Source of the DNA: Cryptomeria japonica
Taxonomy: Eukaryota > Streptophyta > Pinopsida > Cupressales > Cupressaceae
DNA length: 64,000 bases
Assembly: GCF_030272615.1 (NCBI RefSeq)
Contig: NC_081413.1
Span: 160,454,849 to 160,518,848, forward strand
Reading direction: 5' to 3'
Part shown: one piece after another, positions 21,510 through 34,489 of the stretch
How positions within the stretch are numbered: the first letter of the stretch is position 1
Layout of the letters: each line of letters begins with the position of its first letter
Position numbers and translations under genes: made by a program
Notes under the pieces: generated by a model
What the model saw: the letters and a program-made list of their open reading frames with translations, nothing else
Told to the model about the DNA's origin: nothing
Database searches by the model: none

Positions 21510-22381
21510 AATGTAAAGCGGAAAAATCAAACCCTAGTTGTTCTCCCCTCCCCAACTCCAAGGAGAGAGAAGGGAGGTCACTAGGGTTGATGGTTTTCAC
21601 TTAGGACAGACTTTACATTCAAAAGAGGGGTTGAAACCCACAAGATCCAATCGCACACAATGCAAGATTGGATTCTAAATGAGTTTCAAGGGTTAAGACA
21701 TCAAGGATACCCTCTTTTGTAAAGAATATAGATAGAATGATTGAATTAGGAATGTATGTAGAAGCAAGAAAGATTCACTTGTAAACAGAGATAGGGATAT
21801 GGGATGAAGCTGCGGACCTGGAATTAGTAGTAAAATGTTGAGATGATGTTGTTTTGCAAGTTTGAGCAAAAGTTGACTGGACGATGGCGCCCGGCATGCA
21901 CACGGTCCTCCAAAAAATCCGCAAAATGAAGGGGGACCTGTTCGTGTCTACACAAGGATTCCAGATCTTCAATTATAGCCGCGTACCTACAACCTACACA
22001 CAAAAAAGACAGGATGATTGGGGGGTTAGGGATTAGGGGTTTTCCTTTAGGTCAAACCCCGATTTTGGAATTAACCAAGAAATGAGAATGTTGTAAATGT
22101 AAATGTTTGTAATGTAAACAAGTACTGATACCTTGTTGTAAGAATGTTTGTATTCTTACATGCAAAGGTATAATGTATGTTGTATGTTGTGTGTTGTAAG
22201 TGATCTCCTCTTCAATGGTTGAATCCTTGTCTTGAATGCAACACCTAGCCTTGAATGGAGACTTACAATGCTCAATTGCTTGAAGGAATACTTGAATGCT
22301 TGAATGTTTGAATGTTTGAATATCGCTTTCGCCTCTTGCTCTTGCTTATTTCCTTCCTCCCTTTCTAGGAGAGGAAAAGTA

Positions 22382-22391
22382 GTTTATATAC
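22382..22391 (-). promoter_or_regulatory. TATA box of A1 5' LTR
   Basis: GTATATAAAC on the minus strand; identical in the other LTR. Transcription would start roughly 30 nt downstream, placing the hairpin array (22514-22602) upstream in U3 for the 5' LTR but in the transcribed 3' end for the 3' LTR. Confidence 0.6.
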
Positions 22392-22513
22392 TTATCAATT
22401 AGGGTTGAGAGACTGATTTTTCCGACCTTAGGCCGACATAAAAACATTATTTTCCAATTTGCAAACTTAAAGACCCAATGCCCAAAAGGAGACCGGGCCC
22501 AAAATAGGGCCAG

Positions 22514-22602
22514 GGACGAGGGCACTGGGCGCCATGGTCCTGGGGGACCAGGGTGCTGGGTGCCCTAGTCCTGAAGGACCAGGGCACTGGGCGCCATGGT
22601 CC
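22514..22602. repeat. Three tandem 27-nt hairpins (A1 right LTR)
   Basis: Units at 22514-22540, 22545-22571 and 22576-22602, spacing 31 nt, same positions as in the left LTR. Pairing is less complete than in the left copy (unit 2 misses one pair, units 1 and 3 two or three). Confidence 0.85.
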
Positions 22603-22779
22603 CACCTCCCGAGGAAGCAGGGTGCAAGGAGGGATCATGCCAAGGTGCAGAAAAATGCAGTTTTTGATGTCACAAGCATGTTTCGGGGTCTCCATTCAGG
22701 TTCAACATTGCACCGCCATTGTGAAGACCCAAATGCAGTCGAAATTGCAAGTGTCACAATTTTAGGACGCTACAAATGT

Positions 22780-23279
22780 AAATGTAGAATTGTAATTGAA
22801 ATGCTTCCCTTTTGAGGGGAAGACAAAAAATGTTTGAAACACTAATGATATATCTTTTAATAAAGTTTTGTTTGTCTTGACAAGGAATTAGGGTTTCATG
22901 TAGATAGTCTTCATAAAATATAGAACATGAATGCCATCTCCAATACTTGAATCTTGACTTTACTTCTGCTTGAATGCTTGAAAAAAGATTGATTCTTGAT
23001 CAATAGAATTAACTAGAAGTAATTGAGGACTTGAATTTTTTAGATTGATCAACAAAACAAGAGGGGTATACCTTCTTTTATACATGCTAGTTGAAAAAAA
23101 AATCATTTTTTTGACATTAGCCAACATAAGATCTAGGTTCCTGTTCAAATCATGTTACCATTACGAGTCCTCAAAATGGGCCCTTTTAGAGAGGACCAAA
23201 GCACTAGACAACCTAGTCTCTGAGGATTAAAGTGCCAAACACCCTAGTCCTAGACATTAGTGTCCCAAGATCTTGGGGA
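22780..23279 (-). mobile_element. A0 LTR, last piece
   Basis: Diverged continuation of the A0 LTR after A1. Two eroded 27-nt units are still recognisable at 23193-23219 and 23224-23250 with the 31-nt spacing kept but pairing decayed. The piece ends where copia D1 begins. Confidence 0.75.
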
Positions 23280-25868
23280 TGTTGGCAACAACAATGAAGG
23301 AAAACTGAGAGGGGGGAGGGTGAATCAGTTTTCACTAGATCAAACAATTTAAACAATTTAAGCACAATATCATAACTAATCAACTACAACAAGAATAAAG
23401 ATAAGCACATTAACAACAACACACATAACACCAAGATTTTTGAGGTGGAAAACTCAGTTAAGGGAAAAACCATGGTGGGAACCTACCCACAATAAGATGA
23501 TACTCTACAATAATATGTAAATATTATAATGGGGAATGTACATGCATTTAGGCACACTTCCTAGAGCCCACTGCTCAAAATACAATGACCCAAAATGCTA
23601 AAACCCTCAAGGAAGGTCCACTACCTTACAACAATATTCGGACTACAATCCGATTAAGATGAACTAAAAGAATAACATCTACTAATTCTTGATGATAGTT
23701 CTAGTTAAGGACATTTATTTGTCCTGCAACACACTATTAAAATAACCAGTGAACAACTGAGAGGGGAGGTGAGTCAATTGCTAATAGATTATAACTTTTA
23801 ATCCACAATACAACCTCAAACAAATCAAGTATCGGTAAAGCACATACAGATGCCGATAGGAACATATACCGATAAATAATATAACTTAATAATTAATTAG
23901 ATAATCAATATAAAGAAACCATACCACATAACACCATGATTTGTATGTGGAAAACCCAGAAAGGGAAAAACCACGATGGGAAGCCTACCCACAGTCAGAT
24001 GATACTTCTGCAGAAAGTATGTGTTACAATGAGGGGCCTCCACTTGAAGGAAGGCACACTTCCTAGAGCATACTGCTCTTTACAAAAGAGTCTCACTGAC
24101 TACTGAGAGGCTACAACCATCTCAAGATAAATGGACAACAATCTAATAGAGTGAACTACCAGAAATAGCATCTACCATGCCTGATTATAGTCCCGATTAA
24201 GCTCAATGTCGGAGGACTAAATCTTCTTCTTAATCCAATCCGATCACCAATGATTGACCAAATCCTCTTCTTGAATGATGTTACAATATTCGCACATTAC
24301 ATTCCTTGACCGTGACCTTTCGAATAACCATGATACACTATAAAGAGTTTCTACCTCTTATTTATACAAACTCTAAGGCCTAAACTAATTAGGTCGGCCA
24401 CTTAAAGATATAATTACATTTACATATTACAATGATATGCCATGTCGGCTTAAGACTAAAACAATATTAACAAATCTATAAATTGTCTCAAGACAACCCG
24501 GTAATGTGTAGAGTACACATTAGCATGATACTGATCCATAACCTAGATAGGTACTGGACCTATTCTGGGTCCACCATGCCAAAGCAATATCTTCAAGCAG
24601 TTGAAGAATGATCAACGAACATCTTCAGCATTATGAAATCCATGAAGAAGTTGCACTAATACCAATTATGCATCCTGACACAATTCCTCAATGAAAGCTC
24701 TACCAGTAAAGCCTTAAACCAGTGCCGGTAAGGGTTTACCAGAGTTTATGATAGCATCCATTTACCAAGCCAATACAAACTGACCAAAATATGCTCATAG
24801 AGCATAATCAAACATACTTCACTGATCCAAACATGCCGAAAGTTTCCAATAGATAGTCTCCTTTGTCGATAACCAAAACCTGTCTGTCGGTAACCATACA
24901 TAACAGCTAGTGTTGACATCAATGACAAAACATCAATGCAACACATAATCAATTCATCCATAATGCCAACACACACTCTTCTTAATACACCACACCAAAA
25001 TATAAATTTTCTTTCTCGCACATAAACCACTCTCTGATAATGAAGAATCAACACTAAAACCTAAATTATATGAATATAACACTCGTTTATACAAATCATC
25101 AACCTCGACTACAAGGTCAGTCAAACCCTCAACACCTAATTACAAAATTACACCATATGACACATAAACCAACCACTGAACTAATACAATGTCATAGACA
25201 ACATAGCATGGACCCAAATCAACTCCTCCAATGCGCAACACCACCATAAATCTTGCCATAATCAATCGCAACATGTTACACCACCAAAAATGCCACATAA
25301 CACGAAGAATATCACCAAACCCATAAGATATTTAAGAACACACACAATGATCAATGTAGACCATCAAGATAAATAGAACACAATTAGGAAACACCAACAA
25401 GCATGATAAAACCATCTGCAATAGTTGCACCAACACCACTTATTCAAATCTTCATCAACCAACATGCTAACACTCAAGAACACTTAATGACAATAACTTG
25501 GATAAGAAAGATAACTTGCAGAGCACCAAAACATGAACCATCTTAAATCAAGATACACACGAACATCCTAAATACTCTCCCAAATCTTCAACACAAGATA
25601 TAATCATACCAAAGCACAACAAATCAAACACTAGAACACTGCAACACTGAACACTGAGAACCAATCTTCATACCAAAACCCACAAGTTGATCAAATCACC
25701 ACATAGAATCATGAAATCAATAAAGAATAAAGTATCTCTAGTTAATTTAGCATAGAAAATAGTTAAACCAACCAAATCATCTCACTACAATTATCGGATC
25801 ACCAAAAACATAGGAATATGTTGACATCAATGACAACAACATATCCTAGCAGCAACAATATCCAACCA
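23280..25868 (-). mobile_element. Copia D1 3' LTR, split by solo LTR D2
   Basis: Minus-strand LTR in two pieces, 23280-23734 and 24977-25868. The left end TGTTGGCAACAAC is followed by the block GAGAGGGGGGAGGGTGAATCAG, which recurs near the ends of LTRs C, E, F and G. The right end lies near ACCATGTCCCC, where the minus strand reads AACGGGGACATGG, a decayed polypurine tract. Exact right border uncertain by about 30 bp. Confidence 0.65.
23735..24971 (-). mobile_element. Solo LTR D2 (family of element E)
   Basis: 1237 bp, flanked by CACAC at 23730-23734 and 24972-24976. The minus-strand start TGTTGGCATTATGGATGAATTG and following sequence match the E LTR (34982). The other end reads TTAATA where E has CTAACA, so the terminal CA has become TA. 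No internal region: product of LTR-LTR recombination. Confidence 0.8.
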
Positions 25869-26297
25869 TGTCCCCGTTTGGCATTGACAGAAATATATGA
25901 ATGTGAAAAACAATCAATGAAAAGTAATAAATCAATGCCAACAAAATCTACCTAAGATCATGCACATAAAGTTCCAAAGATAAGGAAGTTTTTCACATGC
26001 TTCTCTCCCCCTTTGATAACAATGCCAAATTCAAAATACATATCATTATTCTCACCCTCTAAGAAGGAAAATCTCTCCCCCTTAGGATAAACTCACAAAC
26101 TAAACCATACACTGACTACCTCGACTGAGTAGCAGCACCAACTCATCAACCTGAATAAGAAGATAAGACTAGGAAGTCCACCATATTGATGCATCTTAAT
26201 TCATCTAGTTCTCGTTAGGAGGGGAAAAGATCCCTAGCTTGTCTCTGAAATACACAAATGTTTGTATAGGCAAAGGTCTAGTAAAAATATCTACAAT
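25869..26297 (-). other. D1 3' untranslated region
   Basis: Between pol and LTR of D1. Minus strand holds purine tracts such as AAGGGGGAGAGA near 26000 and 26075, typical of SIRE-like copia 3' regions. No ORF. Confidence 0.6.
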
Positions 26298-27720
26298 CTA
26301 ATCCTTTGTAGATACATATTCCAATTTGGCTTCTTCATTACTGACTTTCTCCCTTAAGAAATGATACTTAATTGATCTATACTTTGTATTAGAATGTAGT
26401 ACTGGATTCTTAGAAATATTAATAGCACTTGAATTGTCACAATAGATAACTATAGGCTCATCATACAAAACTCTAATGTCCTTCAACATCTCCTTCATCC
26501 AAACTAATTGAGTACAGTTACTAGTAGCAACATTGTATTCAGCTTCAATAGGAGATAGGGATATAGCATCTTGTTTCTTACTCGCCCACGAAACCAACTT
26601 ATTTTCCAAAAAGAAAGCTCCACTAGTAGTGCTCTTCCGGTTATCTACATCACCTACCCAATCAACATCAACATAAGAACATAGCATTAAGTCACCATTC
26701 TTCAAATACCACAACCCATAATCAATAGTCTCCTTCAAATATCTAAATATCCTCTTCATAGCAGTGGCGTGACTCTTTTTAGGACCAGCTTCCAATTTGG
26801 CACAAAGACAAACAACAAGCATAATATTTGGTCTAGTCTGAGTCAGGTATAACAACCCACCAACCATAGATCTGTAAAAGGTTTGATTAAATTTCATAAA
26901 TTCATCTTGCTTAGACAACTTGCATCCATTCACCATAGGAGTTCCAACACATTTGGAATCATGTAACCCAAATTTATTCAACAGTTCATTCACATAATTA
27001 GATTGAGAAAAGAAAATACCTTTAGCAGTCTGTGTAATCTGCAATCCTAAGAAGAATTTTATCTCACCCATCATAGACATCTCAAATTCCTTTTGCATAT
27101 CATCAGCAAACCTTATACTCAAATCATCATCTCCTCCAAAAATAATGCCATCAACAAATACATCAACAATCAAGATGCTATCATTATCAACCTTAAAGTA
27201 TAAATTACTATCAATAGTACTTTTACAAAATCCCAACTTCATAAAATAATTTTCTAATCTAGCATACCAGACTCTAGGGGCTTTCTTTAGTCTATACAAT
27301 GTTTTCTTTAATCTGCATACCATGTCTCTTTCATCTGATAATAAAAATCCATCTGGTTTCTCAATGTGGACTTCCTCCTCAAGATCACCATTTAAAAAGG
27401 TTGACTTACATCCATCTAATATACCTTGAAATTCATGTAACCAACATATGCAAGTAGCAATCAAACAACTTCAATTGTATCTACCTAAGAAAACATCTCC
27501 TCATAATCAATTCCTTTCATTTGAGAACATCATGTACACACCAATCTTGTTTTGTTTCTAACCACTTCACTGACTTCATTGAATTTATTCTGGAACACCC
27601 ATTTAGTACCAATCACATTCCTGTCTTTAGGTCTCGAAACAAGTTCCCATGTATTATTCTTCTCAATCTAATTTAACTCTTATTTCATAGCTTTTATCCA
27701 ATTCTCATCATTACAAGCTT
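26298..27720 (-). pseudogene. Ty1/copia RT-RNase H (element D1)
   Basis: The open part is 388 codons from 27464. Visible in order: NGDLEEEVHIEKPDGF, LKKTLYRLKKAPRVWY, VDVFVDGIIFGGDDD (the YVDD block, here FVDG: second catalytic Asp lost), GEIKFFLGLQI, YRSMVGGLLYLTQTRP, the RNase H block YVDVDWVGDVDNRKSTTSG, SPIEAEY, IYCDNSSAINISKNPVLH and YRSIKYHFLREKV. RT N-terminal blocks (NNTWELV, VIGTKWVFQNK) continue upstream with stops to 27720, where the element is truncated. Residues resemble the SIRE/Maximus lineage. Enzymatically dead because of stops and the lost Asp. Confidence 0.93.
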
Positions 27721-27724
27721 TAGG

Positions 27725-28720
27725 GTAAGTGCACAAAGATGGTGTCCAGAAAGGGGGTATAAGTGGACACTTTTTTTCTAAAATCAGGTAAACTTGAACT
27801 TGGAGGAGAAAGTTGAGAGTCATCCACTCAATATATGAAGATACTCAAAGAACAAAGATTGCAGTATTACATATATAGTTTCCAAACTACTAATTTTTTT
27901 AAAAATTGGATAAGATTAAGGGGGTCAAATCCTTCACGCACAAAAAATAGACCCTATTTTTTTTAGAAAAACATAACATAGTATTTGACGTGCGCATCAA
28001 AAAAGTCATAGTTAGATTTAGTATTTTGACAAATCCTATGGCAGAAAGATAGTTAAGAGTGAGCACTAGAAGTTGTGTTTTTTTTTGTAATTTTTTGTTG
28101 AGTATTTTTTTTAATGATTTTTCCAGTTGAGCACATCCTGAAAATTAGGTACCTATTCATGCACGAAACATAACTTGCACCAAAACAATCAAAAATGCCA
28201 TTTTTTTTTTTTAAATTGTAAATAATCAAGTGCACTACAATAATATATTATTTTTAAAAAATTTGGATAACTATATCAAAATTTATTAAAAAAATGGTAC
28301 ATGTATGTCTCTGAGAACTATGGAGACCCTGGTAAAAGAAATTCAATAATAATATGTTATTGTTGTTCAAATTTAAAAAAAAAAAATGGTTAGAAAGCTC
28401 AAAAGATAGGTGAAAATATGGTGGCAATTTTAGAAATACCCACTTGATGAAGTGTAAACTTGATGATGACAAAGTCAAGAAACCAAGTTGATAAAACAAA
28501 ACATGTCAAAAAGGAGGGAAATGGAGGATAATCAAACTTCCAACCCACATCTTTGTCATCCAAGCCTAAATAGTCAAAAGTGCGTACGGGCTTTCTTTTG
28601 TATAAAAACCATGTACAGGGTGTTTTTTCAATAAGAAGCGTGTGTGCGGTTTTAAATCTAAAACACCATGTACACAATTCTTCCTGTGATACTCCATCAT
28701 AAAAACATTAATGTCTGTGT
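27725..28720. other. Unassigned AT-rich DNA
   Basis: Left of it D1 is truncated; right of it microsatellites begin. Several homopolymer runs. No LTR terminus, coding signal or match elsewhere in the window. The minus-strand ORFs at 28053-28677 are AT-driven. Confidence 0.5.
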
Positions 28721-29035
28721 TTAAAATGTTTGTGTGTGCATACATATATGTCTATGTATAATATGTAAAATATATAGATATTGTATGTATACATAATATA
28801 TGTATATATTTGTACACACACACATTGTATATAATATGTATGTATATTTATATAATATGTGTATGATGTATGCATACATATATGTATGTTTATAATATAT
28901 ACATGTACAAAATATATAATATGTATGTATGTGTATTGTCTTTTGATAAATTATGTGTATTATATGTATATGTGTATGTACATGTACATGCATATTGATA
29001 TATATTGTCTTTTGATATTGTATTATACATTGTAT
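28721..29035. repeat. Imperfect TATG/TATA microsatellite
   Basis: About 315 bp of alternating TATGTATA-type sequence. ORFs on both strands through it are compositional artefacts. Confidence 0.9.
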
Positions 29036-29053
29036 TCCTCTCTCTCTCTCTCA
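29036..29053. repeat. Short (CT)n tract
   Basis: CTCTCTCT run followed by AGGACCCCACATAACACC; the same junction recurs after the longer (CT)n at 29425-29485, so the pair looks like a duplicated unit. Confidence 0.85.
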
Positions 29054-29422
29054 GGACCCCACATAACACCTAATGACATCATGTAAGGTTCCTTAGCACA
29101 CATATGACCCCTTAAGACCATATGATGTCCTAAGGGGTTAGATGATGTCCTAAGGGGTCATATGATGTTCTAACACATGTGCAAACCCATTATGAACCTA
29201 CATGACCCCCAATGATGTCATATGACCTCTTTGGACCATGTATGATATCTCAAGGGGTAAAATGGTGTATTAAGGGGTCATATGGTGTTTTAAAAAATGT
29301 GTGGCTCAATTAGGACCCCACGTGACCCCTAACAACATCATCTAACATCTCTTCCTCTACCCCCCTTCTCCGTCCCTTCATTTTTATCCCTCTCCTTCCC
29401 TCCCTCCCTCCCTTCCTCACCC

Positions 29423-29487
<65 letters not shown>

Positions 29488-30060
29488 GACCCCACATAAC
29501 ACCACATGACCCTTTTTGATCATATCATGTCCTAAGGGGTCATACGATGTCCTAAGGTGGCAAGATGAACCATTATTAAAATATTAAAAGTAGTGCCAAT
29601 GCTGCTTAGAAAAATCAACACCTAAGGGGTCATATAGTGTCCTAAGCGGTCATAGGACACCATGTGACCCCTTAAAACACCATACAAACCATAATGACAC
29701 AATATGGTGTTGTAAGGTGTCATATGGTGTTTAAGGGGTCGTAGGACACAATGTGACCCCTAAGGACATATTACATGACCCATAATGAGACCTAAGGGGT
29801 CATACAGTGTCCTAAGGGGTCATAAGACATAATATGACCCTTTAGAATAGAATATGACCCATAATGACACCTAAAGTGTCATATGGTGTCTTAAGAGGTC
29901 ATAGGACATTGTATGACCCCTTAGGACATGATACAACCTCTACCAAAACCTAAGGGGTCATACAACACAATATGTCCCCTTAGAATACAGTATAACCCAT
30001 AACGACACCTAAGGGATCATATTATGTCCTAAGAGTCCACATGACATTGTATGACCTCTT
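29054..30060. repeat. Palindromic minisatellite, left part
   Basis: Many degenerate copies of CTAAGGGGTCATATG and its complement CATATGACCCCTTAG, alternating with linkers such as CACCTAAGGGGTCAT and ATAACGACAC. The repeat period is irregular (about 60-130 bp). It contains the long (CT)n. The array is cut at 30060 by solo LTR L1 and resumes at 34490. Confidence 0.9.
29425..29485. repeat. (CT)n microsatellite
   Basis: About 61 bp of uninterrupted CT dinucleotides. The minus-strand ORF (RERERE...) is an artefact. Confidence 0.95.
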
Positions 30061-32244
30061 TGTAATGCCCCGCCAGGAAACCCCTAAGGGTTTAAGTTAA
30101 AAACACTCAAATAGAGTGTAAATATATATATATTTTATAATAATAATAATTACGAACGTTAATAATGAGAGTTATTACTAATTGTTACAACATTAAGATA
30201 GTTCGAAGTTATCTCTAACTAGATAACACAGCGGAAGGCTAAACGATCCTAAGGAGTTTCCCAACGCGATTACGTAACCTTACTCCCAACTCAACATGCG
30301 TCAATTGATCCAATAAGCTGGATAACTTAATTACGAGATAATACATAAGACTTGATTATACATATGTTCAATGATTTGACATTTTATAATTTTAGGAAGC
30401 GTTCGTTTACCTTGGGTGGTTAGGAGGTCATTGTGAGGTTATTTACTCAATGCACATTAACACCTAATAAATTTAAGAGGCCTCCCTTAAGGTTTAATGC
30501 CATTTAAATAATGAAGTTCATTCATTTGGTTTTAAGATAATCACCCACATTGATATCTTTCTTGAATATTAAAAGTATGGTTAATAAGAAGAATTCGTTC
30601 ATTAAGGATTAAACTCCCATTAATAGAGTGTGGTTCCCTCATTAAGGTTTGAGCATAACCAAACTAAAGATTCATAGTTTCTTTATGGAGGATAGAATGC
30701 AAGTAGCCATAGAGTTCATTCATTTAAGTTTTAATAAATGCAAATAGAAGGACTAAATTCATTAAGGTGGGAATGTATTAGGAACACATGAGTTATTCCT
30801 TAAAATTAAAATATAGTTAGCAAGATGATATTCAACACTATAGGATTAAAATACAAGTTCATAGTGACGTAACTCCATTAGGATTAGAATATAACTATCT
30901 TATTGCATGTCACTCTTTTTAGTAAATGAAGTTAATATGAAAGGGTACCTTTACTAAGATTAAGATATAAACAACTTTACAAATACTTCCCGTTTTAGTT
31001 CAATTTTAGCAATCATAAAGGGATTCTTTTAGTAGGGTTATAATGATGGACATATAGTTGAGTCCACCCAATTATCAAGATAATTTTGGTAAGGATTATT
31101 TGTTAAGATTAAAACATAAATAACCAAACAATTTTATCCAATATAGTGAAGTATGATTAACATGGTGATACTCATATACCAAGATAAAAAGGTAAATACC
31201 TATATGATGTTCATCCTTTAGGTTTCAACTTAGAAATTACAACATTAATTCTAACTTTGTTTTTCATTCACATTCGTTCAATTTACATGCTTAATCACAA
31301 GTTAATCCAATGATGTAACCCAGCGAGATTCTTTCCACTATTACTACTTTTAATTAACCTTAGCAAAATCCTTTTTCATAATCTCAATTACTATCTTTTA
31401 TGAACCTGATTACTACATTTATCAAGACAAGAATAATTTTATGCACTTAGATTTAAATTCATTAAATTCACACCATATACTTATACAATATATCCACCAT
31501 ACATGATAACTTAAAGCATGAGACAAAGGAAGCTAAATCATCATATAACACAGATATGATCTCGGAGTTCACCCCTAAAGGGCTACATCTCCGGGTCTGC
31601 TCAACTGCAAGACCCCTTTGGTATTATATCGTTAGGAATACATAATTTATAAGTCTTTTACATCCTTGCCTCTTAGGTGAACACAACCAATATACAATAG
31701 ACACCTCGGTCGGAATTTACAAAATGATCCCTTCTAAAGCGGATCCAACTGAAACACTTCAAAGCAAATACAGGTTCTAATGACTGATGATACTCTGACT
31801 AGGGGCGTAATCCGGCTATGACCAACACAAGTAACTAGATGATAGGGTCTGGAACAAATACATCAAGGTTTGCCGCCACTCTAAACAAGGCAAATATGGA
31901 ACTTAAACTTACAACATTTTTTTTTTTAAAAACGTTACGTTATCAAAATTTACATGCATCCTACTAGCATTTCGTTGAAGTAATAACAAAATATACGAAG
32001 ATAAATTTAGATTCATATTCCAAGAAAACTTCTCATTAACATGTATTACCAAATGTTAACCAGAGTATAATTATTTCAAAGATCTCCAACTAAGACCATA
32101 TTTAATCTTTGTTCCAAAGAATACTCCCCGATTAGATTTGGTCCCCAAAATTTAATGTTAACTAATATAAATCTAAAAATCCATGATCTATGAATACCCC
32201 CTTTTTTATCCACAAATTTAAATATACGCAACTATGTATTTGAC

Positions 32245-32247
<3 letters not shown>

Positions 32248-32282
<35 letters not shown>
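32248..32282. repeat. (AT)n microsatellite in LTR L1
   Basis: About 35 bp of perfect AT dinucleotides. Confidence 0.95.
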
Positions 32283-32283
<1 letters not shown>

Positions 32284-32512
32284 ACATTTAAAATCTACTT
32301 TCAATAAAATGGGTCTTCCTGCAAATTTACTACAACTTCTTTTATACTTTCCATAACATTTGTTTCTTTCATTTTATAATTGTCAATATTATATATATAT
32401 TTTTTTTTACACAACAAAAAAAATATATAAAAAAAATAAAATAAAAACAAACTTTATGTTTTCTTTTTTTTGTAAACCCTAACCTAATCCTTAACGCAGG
32501 ACCCTACGACCC

Positions 32513-32670
32513 ACAATGTGGACGCAGGTTTTGCGAGCCACAGTGTGGACGCAGCCTGTGGCCCACATTGTGGACGCAGGTTCTGCGAGCCACAATGTGG
32601 ACGTAGCCTGCGGCCCACACTGTGGACGCAGCCTGCGGCCCACAACGTGGTCGCAGGTCTGTGGGCTACG
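32513..32670. repeat. GC-rich minisatellite in LTR L1
   Basis: Six units of 25-27 bp, built on ACAATGTGGACGCAGG alternating with GCGAGCC or CTGCGGCCC. It stands out as GC-rich within a strongly AT-rich LTR. ORFs at 32516-32850 simply translate the repeat. Confidence 0.9.
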
Positions 32671-34489
32671 GTGGCGCCGCAGGGAAGGGGGAGGGTTGAG
32701 CTTCGGCTCCCCCCCCTGAAACCCCTAAATTTTTTTTTTTTTTTTGTTTATTATTATTTTATTTTTTTGAATATAAATTTTTTTAATACAGTCCAGCTCG
32801 ACTCAAGCAAATTTTTCTTTTTTAAAAAAAAAAAACATAAAACGAAATAACTAAAATATCATAAATCCTCCATTAACCATTTATCACAGATCCATTCATT
32901 TTCCAGATTTTACCAAAAACTTCATTATGGGAAAAATATATTTCCTCATCAAGATTAAAGCCACAAAATCTATTAAGAACAAAAGTTTGATTCAAGAACA
33001 ACCAAGCTTAAAAGAAAGCTGAAACTAAACCTCAAACATTCATGGGTAATACCATTTTTTTGTATTCAACAAATAAATAAAGGAGTAGATTCGAATCCTA
33101 CCTTATAACGCATTCCGGGCAAGAATTTTGATGAAGAGATCCACCTGCAACTCAAAGCCAATCTCCCATTTTCCAAAATTTTCCCCCATCTCCATTTTTT
33201 TCCAAAAACAAGCTCTCCAGAAAGAACCCCCAAAAACATTTCAAAACTAGGTTAAAAATGAGAAACCCTCTTTTTGCACTAATTTTCAATTTCGAATTTA
33301 AGCATTTTTTTTTTTTTTTTTTGAAAATAAAAGGAACATGAAAGTGGAAATCATTATTTTCCACTACTCAACAAATCTAACTTGTTTTATTCTAATTAAA
33401 ATTTACATGCTTCTATTTCTTATTTAATTCTAATTTTCATCTCTCTAAATATCAATTTAGGCCTACATTTATATTTTGAACTGTTAACAAGGGTGAGGTA
33501 TTTAAATTAATTTAAATTTCAAAAATCAATCCTTTATACTATATCAATTTTGCAAGTAAAAAGAATAATTTCCTTTTAAATAATAAAATCTACCCTTTCT
33601 ATTCCAAAATGCGAAAATGATAAATTTTATTTCTATTTCCCAAATGATTTTAAATCTTTCCTTTCTAAGATGCATAACTCATTAAATTCGTTATTATTAA
33701 AATTAGCTATTAAATTGACTCGCTATAACATAATAAGCGACCTTTTTAAATAAATGACTAATCTAATGAAAGAGTCCTATTTATTCTAATTTCTCAACTA
33801 CAAATGCGTAAATGAGCACATTAATCCAAGTTAAATACCTTAAGCTTGCTACAATAATGATTAAAGCGATCTCTTTAAATTAATGATTAATCATATAAAA
33901 GAAAACTACCTATTTTAAATTTTCTACATTACTAAATGCGTACATCCACACATTAAATTGAATTGAATATTTAGGATAACAAACTCCACTTACCCCGCAC
34001 AAGGCATGCAAATCGAGGAAGTCCACCAAATCACACGACACGCAATCCAATGAAAAGAAAGCCCCATGAATCCACACACGATGCTCACCTGACCATGGCT
34101 AAGGCAAGATGAGAGTTTAATGACCACCAAATCTAAATTCTAAGGATGAAGGAAGCATACTCAACCTTGCAAATCCCAAAGGAGATGAACCTCGCCCTAA
34201 GCGGTGTTGTACCTGAAATCTCCTACACCCATGAATTCATACAAGCATACATATACATACACATATTTAATGAGGGCGTTAGCTCAAGATTTATCACAAG
34301 AGTTAGGAAACAATTACATTTACACAAGAATCGATGCAAAAGCACAATAATAAGTATGCATAATTATTTATATTATCTAAACTACACATTGCATCACGGT
34401 TAACCTACCATTCAAGAATGTCACATAGGAAGTCAACCAAGGTCAAACGGGTTTTACAAGTCTGACTAGGGTATGGGCATTACACTCTT

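Larger units (their letters stand above)
14890..22774 (-). mobile_element. Element A1: complete non-autonomous LTR element, 7885 bp
   Basis: LTRs at 14890-16151 and 21512-22774 are flanked by the 5-bp direct repeat AATGT (14885-14889, 22775-22779). On the minus strand the order is LTR, primer site, about 1.2-kb leader, gag, protease-like domain, basic tail, about 0.8-kb noncoding, polypurine tract, LTR. No RT, RNase H or integrase is found. Gag resembles the Gypsy Tat/Ogre lineage. This is the layout of terminal-repeat retrotransposons that keep only gag (often called TR-GAG). Confidence 0.95.
21512..22774 (-). mobile_element. 5' LTR of A1 (right copy)
   Basis: 1263 bp. Minus-strand start TGTAGCGTCCTAAAATTG, end GCTTTACA. 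A TATA box GTATATAAAC lies at 22391-22382, about 385 nt from the LTR start, so U3 is about 0.4 kb. Confidence 0.95.
30061..34484 (+). mobile_element. Family L solo LTR, 4424 bp
   Basis: Begins TGTAATGCCC and ends GGGCATTACA (10-bp terminal inverted repeat), flanked by CTCTT at 30056-30060 and 34485-34489. The diagnostic block around 31570-31620 occurs once, so I see one LTR rather than two. Strand is assigned with TGTAATGCCCCGCC as the 5' end. It contains a GC minisatellite, an (AT)n tract and several poly-T runs; small ORFs inside are not supported. Confidence 0.85.

Noticed and set aside
28721-29086. Tyr/His/Ile-rich ORFs on both strands
   Set aside because: Produced by the TATG/TATA microsatellite.
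29338-29523. ORF rich in Arg-Glu repeats
   Set aside because: Translation of the (CT)n microsatellite.
32516-32850. ORFs with repeated Cys/His/Pro pattern resembling a small repetitive protein
   Set aside because: They translate the 25-27-bp minisatellite in two frames and run into poly-T; no independent support.
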